DNA of 64,000 nt, taken from positions 62,001 to 126,000 of the forward strand of contig JAYMGJ010000311.1 in NCBI GenBank assembly GCA_037178675.1, written 5' to 3'. A program made the translations under genes and the position numbers. Source of the stretch: Scleroderma bovista (taxonomy: Eukaryota; Basidiomycota; Agaricomycetes; Boletales; Sclerodermataceae). Shown here piece by piece: positions 35,101-55,227 of the stretch (position 1 is its first letter; every line of letters begins with the position of its first letter). The notes beneath the pieces were generated by a model. The model ran no database searches, was not told the DNA's origin, and worked only from the letters and a program-made list of their open reading frames with translations.

Positions 35101-37515
35101 CGGCGACAGTGTCTGCTCGACGTGGTCATTACAGCGTGGATAAATGAATGGAGATGACGCACTTGACAACTCGATTCCACAACTACCGCCGGGACCGAAA
35201 GGGCATTCATATGTACACGGCGGTATACCTCTGCACCTGGAACGAACTGGCCTATGATAGGTGAAACTGATAGACTTGTGGGATACGTAAGCTGTGATTG
35301 AGTCGGTGTGTTGGATAGTTTGCCCTAGATCGAGCTAATCGGAGCCCATAGTGGATTGATGATAACCGATACCTTGGCCCCGCCTCGAGTCTTGCACACC
35401 ACTAAATCTTCCTTTAATGCTGCGGATAGGTGAGGTGCTGCGATTCATAGGTCGCAGTGGAGACTGACAAACACAGGTACAAAATTTTCTCCGAACAGGG
35501 GAAGAAGAAGTTTGGTAAAAAGACAAAACAAAACCACATCTCCGGCGCTGCAGTGTTTTCGCTCTTGCTTGCATATAGCCATGCCTAGAACCGCTCCAAC
35601 ATCATGGTTCTGATACTCAGCCGTGGAGCCGATCACCGCAGGGTGAGCTTCCAAACATTCCATTTTATAGAGGTCACAGCTACCTTCAGAATTTGAGCAG
35701 CGGCTCCTGATCGTGGCGGTATGCCCGACAACCGAATCCAACACGAATCGTTGTTACTGATCCCCCTCAGATCCCCTGTGTTCGTTTGGTATCCTATCAA
35801 TGAATGAACATTTAGGGCTCTGACCATGCCGCCATCGATGTATCGGTGCCAATAGTTTATTGGCTTGGTACAGCATGCTCAGTCCACGCGGTTCACCCTT
35901 AAAGGTACGTAGAGACCCAGAGAAAAACAGATCTCGACCGCAGTGGCATTGTGGGACTGGTACCTGAGGCATCACACACCAGCGTCTGGGTTAAAATTCT
36001 CCCAGTTACTCGGTTCATTCAAGCAGGACCAAGTGAGGTCGGAGACAAAGTTAGGTCCGTACCCTTCCGTACCATTATGTTGCCACTTCTGCCGTCCAAC
36101 ACTACGTTGAACTCAAATCTATTTCAGGTATTGCTCTTCAACGTTTAGCCATATCGGCGGACGCGACGCGTCCTTCCACGGAGAATGGACATGTAACAGC
36201 CCAGGAATCCAGGTGAAAGCATCCGCTTGTTTGGTCGATATTTTTATGGCAAGTAGTTTTACCCAGCCCGCTTGATCATGGAGGGTCACACTGTAATAAT
36301 ATTTATTACATCTATGGTAGTGAAGGAATTCCTGTGGATGTTTACGGCGAGCCCTCTGATAAAGCCTATCAAGCCGGTAGTAATTAAGAAGATGGATCGG
36401 ATCACTTCTAAGAGCAAAATTCAAACATTTATCAATGAGTCAAACCTGGATGCACAGTGGGCCGTTTTGCGGAAATGGAACCCACACGGCACCAAGTTTC
36501 TTGAGACATTGCAACTTGGAATTGTGGCAAACTTTGGCTATTCCGCTTTGCAAGGGAACACGTTGACTAGTTGCGACATATCGCGGAGTTGCTCACTGAC
36601 ACTACTGATATTATTAGCACTTCGGGCTCCGTTTTTCCGAATAATGTGGCCTATCCTTTCCGAAAAGATGCGGAAGTATGCGAGGATATGTCACATCTGG
36701 AGGTTCCATCCCCTCCCCCTCCCCCGCCCCTGCAATCTGACTATCCCACGTGCTGACCACGGACGGGCCCAACAAAATACCTAACGGGGCCGAGAACATG
36801 GACAAGAGCGATGGACTTCCCGTAAGAAGTTGGGTAAATTTTAGTGACAAACCTACTTTCCCGTTTATCCGGAAGTAGGCGAGACTACAAAGCAGCATCC
36901 GTAGATTTGGGGACAAGTGAAGTCATTGCAGCTATATCACCCACGTACGAAGCCCCCACATATGCGAGGCAAAACGACATCAGATGCCAACACATAAACA
37001 CAATTTTCAATCTGTAGAGGGTAGGGACACTTGTGCAGATTTCGTTAGACATCGTTCGACCGTGTAGTCGTCAAATTTTGGATGGCGCTAGCACCTCACT
37101 CATATCTGTGACATTGCCTCATCAGAGCAACGAGGTGGAGAACACGTACATTCAATGCGAATGGAGAGCACAAATAACGCAATTTAGCGAATGAAGCTTC
37201 ACTGGAGCGATCCGGGAACTGCAATGATACGTTCATTGGTAAAGTCTACTCGACCGCTGCGGTGTTAGTGGTTACATATCCCACGAAACTGTTCCCAGAG
37301 TTACCCGAGTGTGAGTGTCCTTCAGAAGCTACATTTGCAAGATGGGAAAGTTTCAACTTCGGGAGGAGTGAGGCCCGTAACACTGACAGGGGATTGCCCT
37401 TTCGGGAATATCTGTCAGAAGTTGTTGACAATAACTGGCGCACGATACGTACTGACACCTACCATACCTGGCCCACAACTGACGGAGTAAAATGTGGCGA
37501 AGGGGCGATTTGATT
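32107..37515. other. 5.4-kb stretch without a supported gene
   Basis: Begins with the pyrimidine-rich 3' untranslated region of the GATA gene. Several short frames have partly protein-like sequence, notably 36150-36230 (+, GGRDASFHGEWTCNSPG) and 36275-36385 (+, CNNIYYIYGSEGIPVDVYGEPSDK), which could be exons of one undetected or decayed gene, but I could not join them into a convincing model. Nothing else recognised. Confidence 0.45.
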
Positions 37516-38462
37516 TTACTCTTTGGACGCGAGTAGTTTCTGTAACCTCTCAAGTTCTTTTTCTCGCTCGACCAAGATCCCTCTCCACTTATCTTGTTCT
37601 TTGACAATCTTTTCCCGTGCCTCATCTAATATCTCACCTTCATCTTTTTCCATCGCAAATGTAAACTCAGGTACCGCTCCTTTCTTACTCTCCTCAAGCG
37701 AACCAGGGTTTGAGGTGTGGAAGGGAACAGGTTTCTTGCTTGATTTTGGCAGTGGCGTAGGGGGATACGCAGTCAACAGATTAAGGAAGGATTGGAATGG
37801 ATCTGAGAACACGATCTCATCATATTGCCAGGAATGCACAGGGCCCATTTTGGCGGCGTTCTCCGGAGACGGGATCTCTGGGTCCGTTCCCGGCGTAGGG
37901 AACGTGAGGGACCACGGATGGAGTTTAAGGTGATGGTACAGGGTGATGGGTTTCTCGCCGGATTCGGCCACAAAATGGATTCGTATTTGAATTTCGAACT
38001 CGCCCCAGCTGCAAAGACATGTCAAGAACGGGCAAGACTGAGAGGAGTGATAGAACAAACCCGGTTTCAGAAAGTTCAAAAGGTGGTTTGTCAATATCTG
38101 TTTATGTTCAGAATGCATAGCCAAGCTAGGTCAGGGTAACTGACTCCTTGTTGGATTGGCGTACGTGTCGTGTAGCTTGAACGTCACGCGCTTGATAAAA
38201 TAACTAACATCATCTGCTCCTCCAACAATGTCGGAATCGGGTGCACTGGCAGCGCTTCGTACGGCCAATATCCATCGGTGCGTGTGATCAGGGAAAGGGC
38301 ATGTTTCCCTTTCAGCTGGACTGAGCACCGTTGCCGTGTTCCCGTAGATGATCGGCCGGTGTATTGTAACACCCTATTTGAATTCCTCGGTTGGATATCC
38401 TGGTGCTTCTGAAGGCATGTAAGGAAAGATGCACTTACTCTGACACGGACACGATCTACCAT
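37516..38462 (-). CDS. YAF9: YAF9 (YEATS-domain protein)
   Basis: Exons 38462-38439, 38373-38145, 38097-38061 and 38008-37516 give 260 residues. The short first exon encodes MVDRVRVR; then the YEATS domain follows: [73 protein letters not shown] and LYHHLKLHPW. Yaf9 reads acylated histone H3 lysines and belongs to both the NuA4 acetyltransferase and the SWR1 H2A.Z-depositing complex. The C-terminal segment ends in a coiled coil (WRGILVEREKELERLQKLLA), as in Yaf9/GAS41. A central Pro/Ser insertion lengthens it slightly. Same strand as ATR and located downstream of it. Confidence 0.93.
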
Positions 38463-38685
38463 GAATGACCGTAAATGATCGGGTGAGCCCGGCAAATGCC
38501 GGGGCCAAACTGCAACTTCAAAACTCTTCCAGTTGCACACCTCCAACACACGACAAACATGCTCGATTCGCTGGTCTACCGTGAGCAAAGCTTCTACGTC
38601 TTTGGTATCATTGAAATTTAGTTATATCCTATCAGGCCCTAATCGCATCCCCGAACGGCAGAGGGTTTTCCAGGCAAGTGACAAT

Positions 38686-39063
38686 ATGTTTCGTTCCACG
38701 AGCCGTTGTTTACCGCAGCGACAGGCTGCCACCCATCTCCCAGTATATCGGCGTGGAAAGTACTCAAACATTCTTCTCAGTAACTGTTACCTTTTGCTGG
38801 GTTGTCTGCTGTGGTTGACGCACGTTACAGGTCTTTACACCGTCTCTATGGTAGCTGGAGTGGCCACAACGGCAGGAGGAATCTATGCACTGATTTTCGT
38901 GCGTAACAATGTCTATATTCTCACAGATTGCGTTATTGACTATCGTTTTCACGACAGACCAAACCCGGAAAGAAAGAGTGACGTCGCCTACTGTAGATTA
39001 GGTGCAGCGTCTGCAATGGATTCGGACATTCTTTATTGTTTCTCCAATCGTGCTAAATCGTGA
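38686..39063 (+). CDS. Uncharacterised ORF with one hydrophobic segment
   Basis: 125-residue open frame starting MFRSTSRCLPQRQ. The basic, Ser-rich start could be a mitochondrial presequence and is followed by two hydrophobic stretches (CYLLLGCLLWL and a VAGVATTAGGIYALIF segment). No family recognised. It lies between the 5' end of YAF9 and the 3' end of ATR. It may be a chance frame or one exon of a small membrane-protein gene. Confidence 0.25.
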   Translation: MFRSTSRCLPQRQAATHLPVYRRGKYSNILLSNCYLLLGCLLWLTHVTGLYTVSMVAGVATTAGGIYALIFVRNNVYILTDCVIDYRFHDRPNPERKSDVAYCRLGAASAMDSDILYCFSNRAKS

Positions 39064-39162
39064 GGTTCACTAACTACAATAAGCTCTATCCCGCGCTACG
39101 CTCGAAAAGACTTCTTATTTGGAAGTTCAATTACGCCGAAATTCGGTATGTAGGCGCGGCGT

Positions 39163-47510
<8,348 letters not shown>

Positions 47511-47651
47511 GGTCTAGTAGGAAAAGGCTTGACCCTTTCTACAATGTGAGCTTGGCTCCTGAAGCTCTGACGGTTGGTTTGATGTCCAATTCGTTACATA
47601 ACCAGTTAGCGAAGCCAGCCACCAGTTTCCAAGTACATATCTACATCAGAT

Positions 47652-50589
47652 CTACTTTCGCCCAGCACGTCGTTTCTCCCTTGCTTTGTCCCGCTCTAAA
47701 GCCTTCTGCTCTGCCCTCTCACCCTCTAACGAGCCGAACACCCTCTTCATCCGTTCATTGTAAGCACGATCTTTCTCCATCTGCTTCTGGTGCTCCACCG
47801 CAGCAATGAACTTCGCATCTTTGCGCAATTCCCGGATTGCGCCTCTCTTCTCTTGTTTTAGCTGGTAACGTAGCTTCGAAGCTTCATTCCTCTCGCGATC
47901 AGGATCGTGACGGCGGAGATATGAAGAAGAGTTTTGTTCGAACTTGGGAACATAAGTGGGGATGGGAATAGGCTTATGTGCTTGGAGTAGAAGCGGCCGA
48001 CGGGACTGCCGTGCGAATTTAAGCAAACGTCGGATTCTGTCCCCTATTGATGCCAACTGAGCCTATCGAAGGATTGTAAGATGTAACCAAGTTAGGACCA
48101 TGAGCTTTACCTGAACCTTCTCTGAGAGCCCACAACATTGCAAACTAGATAAGATCGACTGAATTGGATCATAGAGCTCGATGAAACCGTCAAGGCCTTT
48201 ATACAAGTCCGCGAATTTGTCAAGTAGCTTGAGTGCCAATCCAAATGCGTCGATCCTCAATTGTTGCGTGGGCTCACTTGTCAGCAGCTGCCACAAGTCG
48301 GGCTTCCGGAAGACGAGCTTGCTAGCAGCCTCTGGGTTTATTCCTAAAGGCGCACAGAGTTCCGAGCGGAAATCAGGCGATGGGAATGTACCTGGCAAAA
48401 CGTCGGCGGTTGCGTACGGATTCGGTGCAAAGAATAAGACTGCATTCACGACAAAATTGATTGCTTCCGGGACAAGCCGTTTCGACAATGCTTCATATTG
48501 GAGGAAGAGTGAAGACAGGAAGAGTCCACTGGCAACATCCGCGAAAGACCGCACACGGCACAAACCGAGGTATGCTCCCATCAGCAAGCGGGCAGGCGAT
48601 ATTACAGCGTGCTTCATATCACTAGTCGGCCAGATGGTTCCGATCACTCGCAAGAAGGTGAGCTCAGCAAACCCAGGCCACGTCCTAGAATCCGGTGCTA
48701 AAGCTCCGCTTGCAAGTCCACGTTTGAGATTTTTGTGCATCAAGGAGAGTTTTTCCACAAATAACTCAGCGGATTCGATGGGAAAGGATCGACTGAGAGA
48801 AAATAAGTGGGAGATAAGAGGAGATATTAGCTTGATGCGTGGTTCCGGCGGCGATGCGATGAATAAGATATGGTCCACAAGAGCACTGGTCAGATCCTGC
48901 AATCATACTCAGTAGATGGATGATGGGGCTACGAAAGTGCCATACCTGTAATTTGAACTTATTGTCAAGGGCAAGGCTCGGATGATACAACGTTCGTATC
49001 CGTTGAACTACAACGGGGACATCTTCATCTCGGACGTTCTCGACTATTTCAAGGAAATCTTCGTGTGATTCGGGTGCAGGGAATGTATACGGGAGTTCTT
49101 TGGACACAATCGAAGCCTTCCGGGTCTGAGTAACCGTTGTGACGTCTTTGAAGCCTTCTTCGGACCCAAACTCTCCAGTACTGCTGTCTCCTTCTGCAGA
49201 TGATTCAGATTCATCGTCGCGATAGCCGTTGTCTTCCTCCTCGGCTTCTTCTTCACCCAAACCTGCCCCGAGGCCACGGAGGTCATCCTCCACAAAATCG
49301 TCATCAAGGTCATCCCCGCCACGAGCACGTTTTCGTTTCCGACCTTTTCCTGCCTCATCATCCGTCTCATCAGGATCCTTACCCAGCATACGTCTTCTTC
49401 GTTGCCGCTCAGCCTTCTCAAGCGCTTCCTTCTGTTCCAACGCCAGTTCGTCCTCCGTCTTTGTTCTATCCTTCGGCTTCGCACGTTTATCGAAAGCCAG
49501 TTCCCGAACCTGCTTGTCGTAATCCAGCGCCTCGTTTTCGTTAGCTAGTTTGGAGGAGGGTTCAACAGCATCCACAAGCGGAAATATTTCCTTTCCCTTC
49601 AGAAATGGATCGGGTGCATAAAGCAACGACTTGAGTGAATCAAAATCATGATCTAGTTCGTGTCGGATATTTTCTTCCTTTTCCTTCTCGAGTTGACGCC
49701 GAAGCTATACAGAACATACGTTTAGGAAGGACAACACACATTTACTGTGCATTACCTTATGCTCTTTGCTTTTAGCGATAACCTCGGCCATGACTTCTGC
49801 TTTTGATTTTTTACGGGCGGGCTGGATAGATAGTGAAAGATGAGAATGAACTCTTGAGTGGGCTGAACAAACCTCATCTGATTTCTCAGCATCGTCATCA
49901 CTATACCCTCCGAAATGGGATTTATGGACAGTTTCATGATCAAGTTGGCCTTTTCTTCAGATCAGCAGAGCTCTCAGCATGAAATAAAAATTTAAGCACC
50001 TTCCTCCTCCTCATCTTCATCCATAGGAATACCAATATTATCAAAGTCGTCAAGTTTCGAAAGACTTTGACCATAGTGGGTCAACTCCTCTTCGTCATCC
50101 AGGTTAAATACATTCGCCTTCGACGACCGTTGTCTCTCTCTGGTGAAACGCTCGAGCATACGTTCCTCAAGCGACATTGTTGGGTCGTTTTCACCAAACC
50201 GTCGATCGACTACTCCACCAACACGTCCTCTTTCCTCCATCTCTTTTAATAACGTCTTCTCCCTCTACGGGCGCAAATATATGAGCAAGTAACTTTGAGA
50301 CACCGAATGAGACAAATACTTGTTGCATGCCAGCTTGCTTGCTTTGCGCTGGCCTTCCCATGGCTCCCTTGATCTTTCGCCCGCCAACATCATGCTTCAA
50401 TTTTGTTACCTTCACATCAAAAGGGTTCAATTTTTGTTGGATCTCCCGTAACTTTGCAGCTTGCTTGACTTTGTCGTGCTCCGCAAGGCGTGACGCAACC
50501 TTTTTCTTCTTGTTTTCTCGTGGTTTTCGGTCGAGACCTGCTTTGGAGAGCGCAGCTTTGAGCTGGGTCAGCTGTGATCCCTTGGCCAT
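47652..50589 (-). CDS. NOP14: NOP14, small-subunit processome protein
   Basis: Seven exons (50589-50320, 50264-50000, 49949-49873, 49821-49756, 49704-48946, 48896-48111, 48062-47652) give 877 residues, close to yeast and human Nop14. N-terminus MAKGSQLTQLKAALSKAG and LNPFDVKVTKLKHDVGG are the family's hallmark, followed by GGVVDRRFGENDPTMSLEERML, HFGGYSDDD, a long Lys/Glu and acidic middle, a helical domain (LISHLFSLSRSF to FIELYDPI) and a basic C-terminal tail (ERNEASKLRYQLKQEKRGAIRELRKD, RAGRK). Nop14 is a nucleolar component of the 90S pre-ribosome needed for 18S rRNA maturation. It is divergent from COA3 and lies 141 bp upstream of the ATR start codon on the same strand. Confidence 0.96.
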
Positions 50590-50694
50590 GGTCGGTTATT
50601 GGTAACAAGTGCAAATTTTGATCAGTGTGGCAGCGTGTGAGTCTCGCTCGGTGGTCTGACTTTGTCAAATCAGTCACTTGTCTTGGACTCCAGT
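50590..50694. promoter_or_regulatory. Divergent promoter, NOP14 / COA3
   Basis: 105 bp between start codons. Contains an inverted CCAAT motif (ATTGG) near 50597-50601; no TATA box. Confidence 0.6.
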
Positions 50695-51255
50695 ATGCCT
50701 GAAGAGCCATATATCTCTCGAAAGGCCGTTGATTCTTCTTATCGACCTCGCAGTTACGTGAGTTTTTATTCTAGTCCCTGTTTTCTGCGCACCAATCCCG
50801 GCACATAGCAAATGTCCCCGGGCCTCCTCCGTGCTCGTGAACCCTTCCGCGTCAAGAACGCTATCACGGGTCTCATTCTCGCTGGTTTCGGAGTTGGTGT
50901 ATGGGCATATTCTATTCGTGCTGTGAAGCAGGAGGACTTCTCCGATGTAGACGAAGAGGCAAGGGAAATGATGCGTGGACGGGGACCCATTGGGGTTGCG
51001 GCACGAGACGCTGGCGCAACTGTTATTTCTGAAACGCATCCCTCTGACAGCAATTTATCAAGTCTAGTTCCGCCTTCGGGAGCTTCAAGCACGGAACGAG
51101 CAACTCCTACATCTAAACCTCGGGGTATTCTTGCCCCGAGTCTCGACCGTACTTTCCCGGGCCTCCTTGACCCCAAACACAAAACCCTTGTTTGGGGTGC
51201 TCCACCAGCTGACAATATTGGTCGGATGCATCTGCAAAGTTCTGCTGCAGAATAG
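50695..51255 (+). CDS. COA3: COA3, cytochrome c oxidase assembly factor 3
   Basis: Exons 50695-50757 and 50809-51255 give 169 residues: MPEEPYISRKAVDSSYRPRSY joined to QMSPGLLRAREPFRVKN, then one transmembrane helix (AITGLILAGFGVGVWAYSI) and RAVKQEDFSDVDEEA. The arrangement 'LLRAREPFRVKN + TM + VKQ-acidic' is the Coa3/CCDC56 core. Coa3 sits in the mitochondrial inner membrane and couples COX1 synthesis to cytochrome oxidase assembly. The C-terminal 80 residues are Ser/Pro-rich and longer than in yeast. An alternative start at 50812 would drop the first exon. Confidence 0.9.
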
Positions 51256-52603
51256 TAATGACTGACCTTCTGGGTTTGATTGGATAGTATCTAACAGTAT
51301 AGAGTTCAGATGAAGATGGTACTGTTCCCAAGTTGTGTGGATGGCCAATTATCTGAAGGCCTGGTTAAATGTATGTATGCTGCCTACTTTCAACCTGTGT
51401 ACTCAAGTAGAATTCATGCTCCACATCCTTGGTCTGACAGGGGGCTGTGGTGGTCTAGCAGTTGCCACCTGGCTCCTCCCTCAGCCAACCATAAACTGCA
51501 TGTTTGATTCCCCAATGCCACACCCCTACACACACTATTTAGTACCACTTGAACTTTGATGTGTCACACTAGTAAACATTGTCTGCTGTCAGGCAACAGT
51601 CTCTGTTGTTTGTTGTAGTAGATAAATAAAGCAGCTCTCCTTCTCTCATTGATCTGACATGGCTGCCAGGGATAATTTCTTCATTGACTAATACAGTGCA
51701 CCCTTTACTAAATTTCTACTAGAAAGGTCACACATGTTTATCCAGATGAATTTATTGTGAAGCACAGGTTGCCAGAAAGCAGTAGTACAGAGCAGAAAAT
51801 GAATGAGAAACAGGGAACACAAGAACTGGACAACATATTCAAATACAACACAGCAGCAGCACTAGTTGAGGTCATTAACAAAGAACAGATTTGAACAAGA
51901 AAAGGGGTGGACCAGTAAGCCATGTCCCTCTCATATATAACCCCTTCACACCACCTGCAGGCAGAGAGTGCCAGAGGTGTCCAAGACTGACTTGAAACCC
52001 CCAGCCAGCAGGGGTCTGGAGAGATCATGCAGAGAGGGCCTATCTTTTCTGGCAACCATGTCAAGAACTGGAAATTAGACAAGGAATCAATGTTCACCTG
52101 GTACTTCACAGGGTATACCTTCAAACATCAACACCCAGCCTAACCAACCCTTCTTTTGCAGCTTCATTCCTAGCAGCCTTCTTTGTCCCTCCCTTACCTC
52201 TTCCATATTCTTCCCCATCAACTTCAACCCTGACACTCCAAATTGGTGTTGTGTGAGTCCCATCACCTCCATCACTTGTGTATATCCACTCCACAGCCCA
52301 TTGTCCCCTTTGCACTAGCTGATTGAAAAGTGCAAGGTGACCCCTAGTAGTTGTGGTCACTCCTGAGGGTGCAGGGTGGTATATTAAGGGTATGGTTGGA
52401 GTGGTGTGAGATGTTACAGTGGTGGTTGGAGGTACTAAGGTCATAGACACCATATTTGAAATAATGGTGTCAACAGTGTCCCCTGGGTCAATCCCATGAG
52501 TAGTTGTACCCTCACCAACAGTCCTGCTTGAAGTGTACACTGACCACTATTTGTTTCCACACCCACATTACCTAGCTGGGGAGGAGGTAATCCATATTGG
52601 GTT
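51225..52603. other. CpG-free tract (1,379 bp)
   Basis: Between the CpG at 51223 and the CpG at 52604 there is not one CG dinucleotide, and only one more (52662) occurs before 52926. TG and CA are abundant. The tract covers the tail of COA3, the gap, and the 3' part of the RNase III gene; exons on both sides contain CpG at ordinary spacing. Confidence 0.9.
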
Positions 52604-53517
52604 CGAACAAGAAGGTAAGCTTCTTTGATATATGCTGTGAAGAGTGCCCTGAGCCATGTCTCGACAGCAGCAAGTCCCTGATCTAAATAGAGTCCACCAA
52701 CATAGGACTAGTAAATTAGTTCACAACCACAACTTCCATCAGTACCCAATACTGTGATCAACAGAGAACATGGGAAGCAAATAAGCTCACCTCAAAGACA
52801 TCTGCTATTGATATCAGTGCATTATGCATGAATATGGGATACAGTAGGAGGGATTGAAGGGCTCACCTTGAACATTCAGGCTTGTCCTCAGTGTGACCAC
52901 CTGTGCTGGATGAAGTCTCAGGTGGCGGGGAAGATCATACCGGCGGGAGATATCTGCCAGAGTGGGATTGCTGACTACAAGGGACCGAAGTTTCTGGTGT
53001 ATTGATATGTAGTTAGCAAACAAAGCACAAACTTGGGCAAAGACATACTGTGGAAGGGCCAACACGAAGGTGAGGGTAGTTCTCAAGAATAATGCACGTC
53101 ACAATCAGATTGAGGACTGTATCTCCCAAATGTTCGAACCTGTGGGGAACCTGCGTCAACCTCTTATCCGATGCATCCAAACTGGCGATGGTAGATACGA
53201 TATACAAGATTGAAGAGATTGAAGCATGAGTCCACTCACTTTTCATTATCTGGACTGGGATCGTCTGGATGATCTTCAAAAACGTGCCCAGGACGAGCAA
53301 AGTAACTCCGGTGGGTGAACACCTGCAATCTGATACTGTCTGATCGCAGGGATGGCAGGGATGGGAAGGGATCAGAGGAAAATTTCGGTTGTAGCACTGA
53401 AGGTGGACTATGATAGGGATCATCCCATACAAATGTAGGATTAGTTTCGAAGGTAATGAGTATCCGAGATCGAAGGAAAGTTCGTTGGTAAACAGCCCAA
53501 GTCGGAACCGATCCCAT
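52121..53517 (-). CDS. RNase III with C-terminal dsRNA-binding domain
   Basis: Exons 53517-53240, 53181-53049, 52993-52867, 52801-52791, 52707-52572 and 52539-52121 give 367 residues. The RNase III domain shows LQVFTHRSYF, RFEHLGDTVLN and DVFESYVGGLYLDQG, so the metal-binding Glu/Asp pairs are present and it should be active. A Thr/Pro linker leads to a dsRBD: WIYTSDGG..., GRGKGGTKKAARNEAAKEGL. Single-domain class I-type RNase III enzymes process pre-rRNA and snoRNAs (Rnt1-like); a mitochondrial ribosomal L44-type protein is the main alternative, but those lose the catalytic residues. The 11-nt exon 4 encodes most of the catalytic DVFE motif. The 5' end is uncertain; an ATG at 53617 could begin an earlier exon. 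Intron 5 is only 32 nt. Confidence 0.85.
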
Positions 53518-54020
53518 AGTAATTCAGGAGGGAATCCGCGGCGGCGGCGTTGTCGATGATCGCAGTGTCGAAGGGTTGTCCGATGGATTATCATCGGTGT
53601 CACCCACCATAACGTACCAACGTGTACCAGTGGAAGAAACGGAAACAAAGTAGAGTGGCGTGTGTCATTACCCACCAAGGAGATACTATGGACTTCGAAA
53701 AAGAACGTACTTGATATTATTCATGACAAAAGTGGGGATTCGTTAGTGGGATTCCTGCTGGATAGCTCCTGGCACCACTGGAAGATTAGCTTGCGCGTGG
53801 TAAGAGTGTAGGTGTGCGGAGTTCATTATTAATTAATATTGCCACCACGACTTCCACGGCATTCAAGCATCGTACCGCCGCATCGATTATAGAAGTACAT
53901 AATCCAACCAGAAAAATAGTGCCGTCATAGATGGCAGGCACCAAATTCGATGGCGGAAAAGTCAATCACATGACAACCAGCCGACTTCACGCCTTTCAAT
54001 GCGTACGTCAACGTGCACCG
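53518..54020. other. Gap between RNase III gene and inverted-repeat element
   Basis: Contains the RNase III 5' leader and possibly a first exon beginning at the ATG at 53617. No other feature seen. Confidence 0.45.
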
Positions 54021-54994
54021 TACTATGCTGTACAACAACTTCGGCGCCATGGTCAGTCGGCACTTCTACAAAATACACAGAATTTTCATTGTCTACACAA
54101 CTACATTACATCTAGTGCATGTTTTGGGGCGCTGCGAGGTCGAACGAAGCTAATTGAAGCAGAAATGAGTGAGATAGCTAAAAAGTTGGTCGTCACGTCT
54201 GTGTCACTCAAGTGTCACTTGCCGACTGGCTGAGTTTGAAGTTACAGTGAACAGTGAGCAGGTGCCGACGTCACTGGCCATCGCAGCCGCCTCGCTGCGG
54301 TGAGTGGGGATGGCATCGCTACGCCTTCGCAGGTTAAAGGGAGGTAATGACTGATCAGGCAAGCAGCGGGCGACCTCCGATCCCATTTATGAGACGCAGA
54401 TACAGCCTTACAGGTAGCTTTCAATGGCCTTGCAAATGGTCTTTGTCGGTCTCTGCTGCCGCCAGTGCACAAAATGTATGTTTCAATTGTTCTTTCCATG
54501 TCTTTGCTCTCAGTGTGACCTTCTTCAGGTACCTCGTACAAATCTTAGTGACTGCCGGTTGGGAACTCACCACGCCTGTAAAGAAGTACGATAGAAGCAG
54601 CAGATATCGACATCTGCGCAAGAGGATGTCTTCGTTGACTTGACTGGTGTTTTTTTCGGCGCTTTCCCAAGCTGGAGTGGAACTTTCCGCACCGACTCAA
54701 AATACTCCATCTCACACATCGGAAGTATTGAATTTCGTATCACGGACCTGCTCTCCTCCCTCAAGATTCCCACTCGTTGGACGGGCAGCCACAGTCCAGT
54801 GTAAATGCTGACATTCAGGCTTGTCATACCTTTCCGTCTACCTAGTACAGTATAGCCAATATAATTCGTAGTTACACAGTCTCATGGTGCCGAGCGGAGT
54901 TTGCATTCGGCACCCGTGACTATCTGTGACTTTTCTGTGACTTTTCTGTGACTGCCGACTGACCATGGCGCCGAAGTTGTTGTACAGCATAGTA
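54021..54994. mobile_element. Non-autonomous DNA element with perfect 42-bp terminal inverted repeats
   Basis: Positions 54021-54062 and 54953-54994 are perfect reverse complements over 42 bp, separated by 890 bp. The outermost base pairs are TA on both sides, so TA target duplications with 40-bp inverted ends (starting CTATGCTGTACAAC) are a natural reading. Just inside the right end are three copies of a CTGTGACTTTT-type unit (about 54914-54950). No transposase frame exists inside, so it would need help in trans. The perfect identity of the ends implies recent movement or conversion. A diverged relative of the right inner border seems present at 3568-3660. Confidence 0.8.
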
Positions 54995-55227
54995 TGTCAC
55001 GAAGCCGCGGCCAAAATTTATCTAATCGACTTCTCAGAGACTTCGATGACAACTTGTTCACGCAACATCCTAGCGAGTATCTTCGCAACGAGGACCTCCG
55101 CCTCGAGAAGGGGCTGGACCAAAGAACAAAAGTACAATGGGAGGCCGCATTACAGACTCATCAATATCTTCTGGAGACGGACACTCGAAAACATTTCTTC
55201 AAACGACGATATTTTGCACAATTATAG
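54994..55227 (+). CDS. Uncharacterised small charged ORF
   Basis: 77-residue frame starting at an ATG that overlaps the last base of the inverted-repeat element (MSRSRGQNLSNRLLRDFDD). It is rich in charged residues and protein-like, but no family is recognised, no splice extension was found and codon support cannot be tested here. Could be the start of a gene disrupted by the element or a chance frame. Confidence 0.25.
   Translation: MSRSRGQNLSNRLLRDFDDNLFTQHPSEYLRNEDLRLEKGLDQRTKVQWEAALQTHQYLLETDTRKHFFKRRYFAQL

Noticed and set aside
52590..52620. GGTTCGAAC-like words (also near 53120 and 26260) as tRNA B boxes
   Set aside because: No acceptor-stem pairing or A box at the right distance, and two of them lie in RNase III coding exons.
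53931..54233. 100-residue open frame (+) across the left inverted repeat
   Set aside because: Its middle is the 42-bp terminal repeat, so the frame is incidental to the mobile element.
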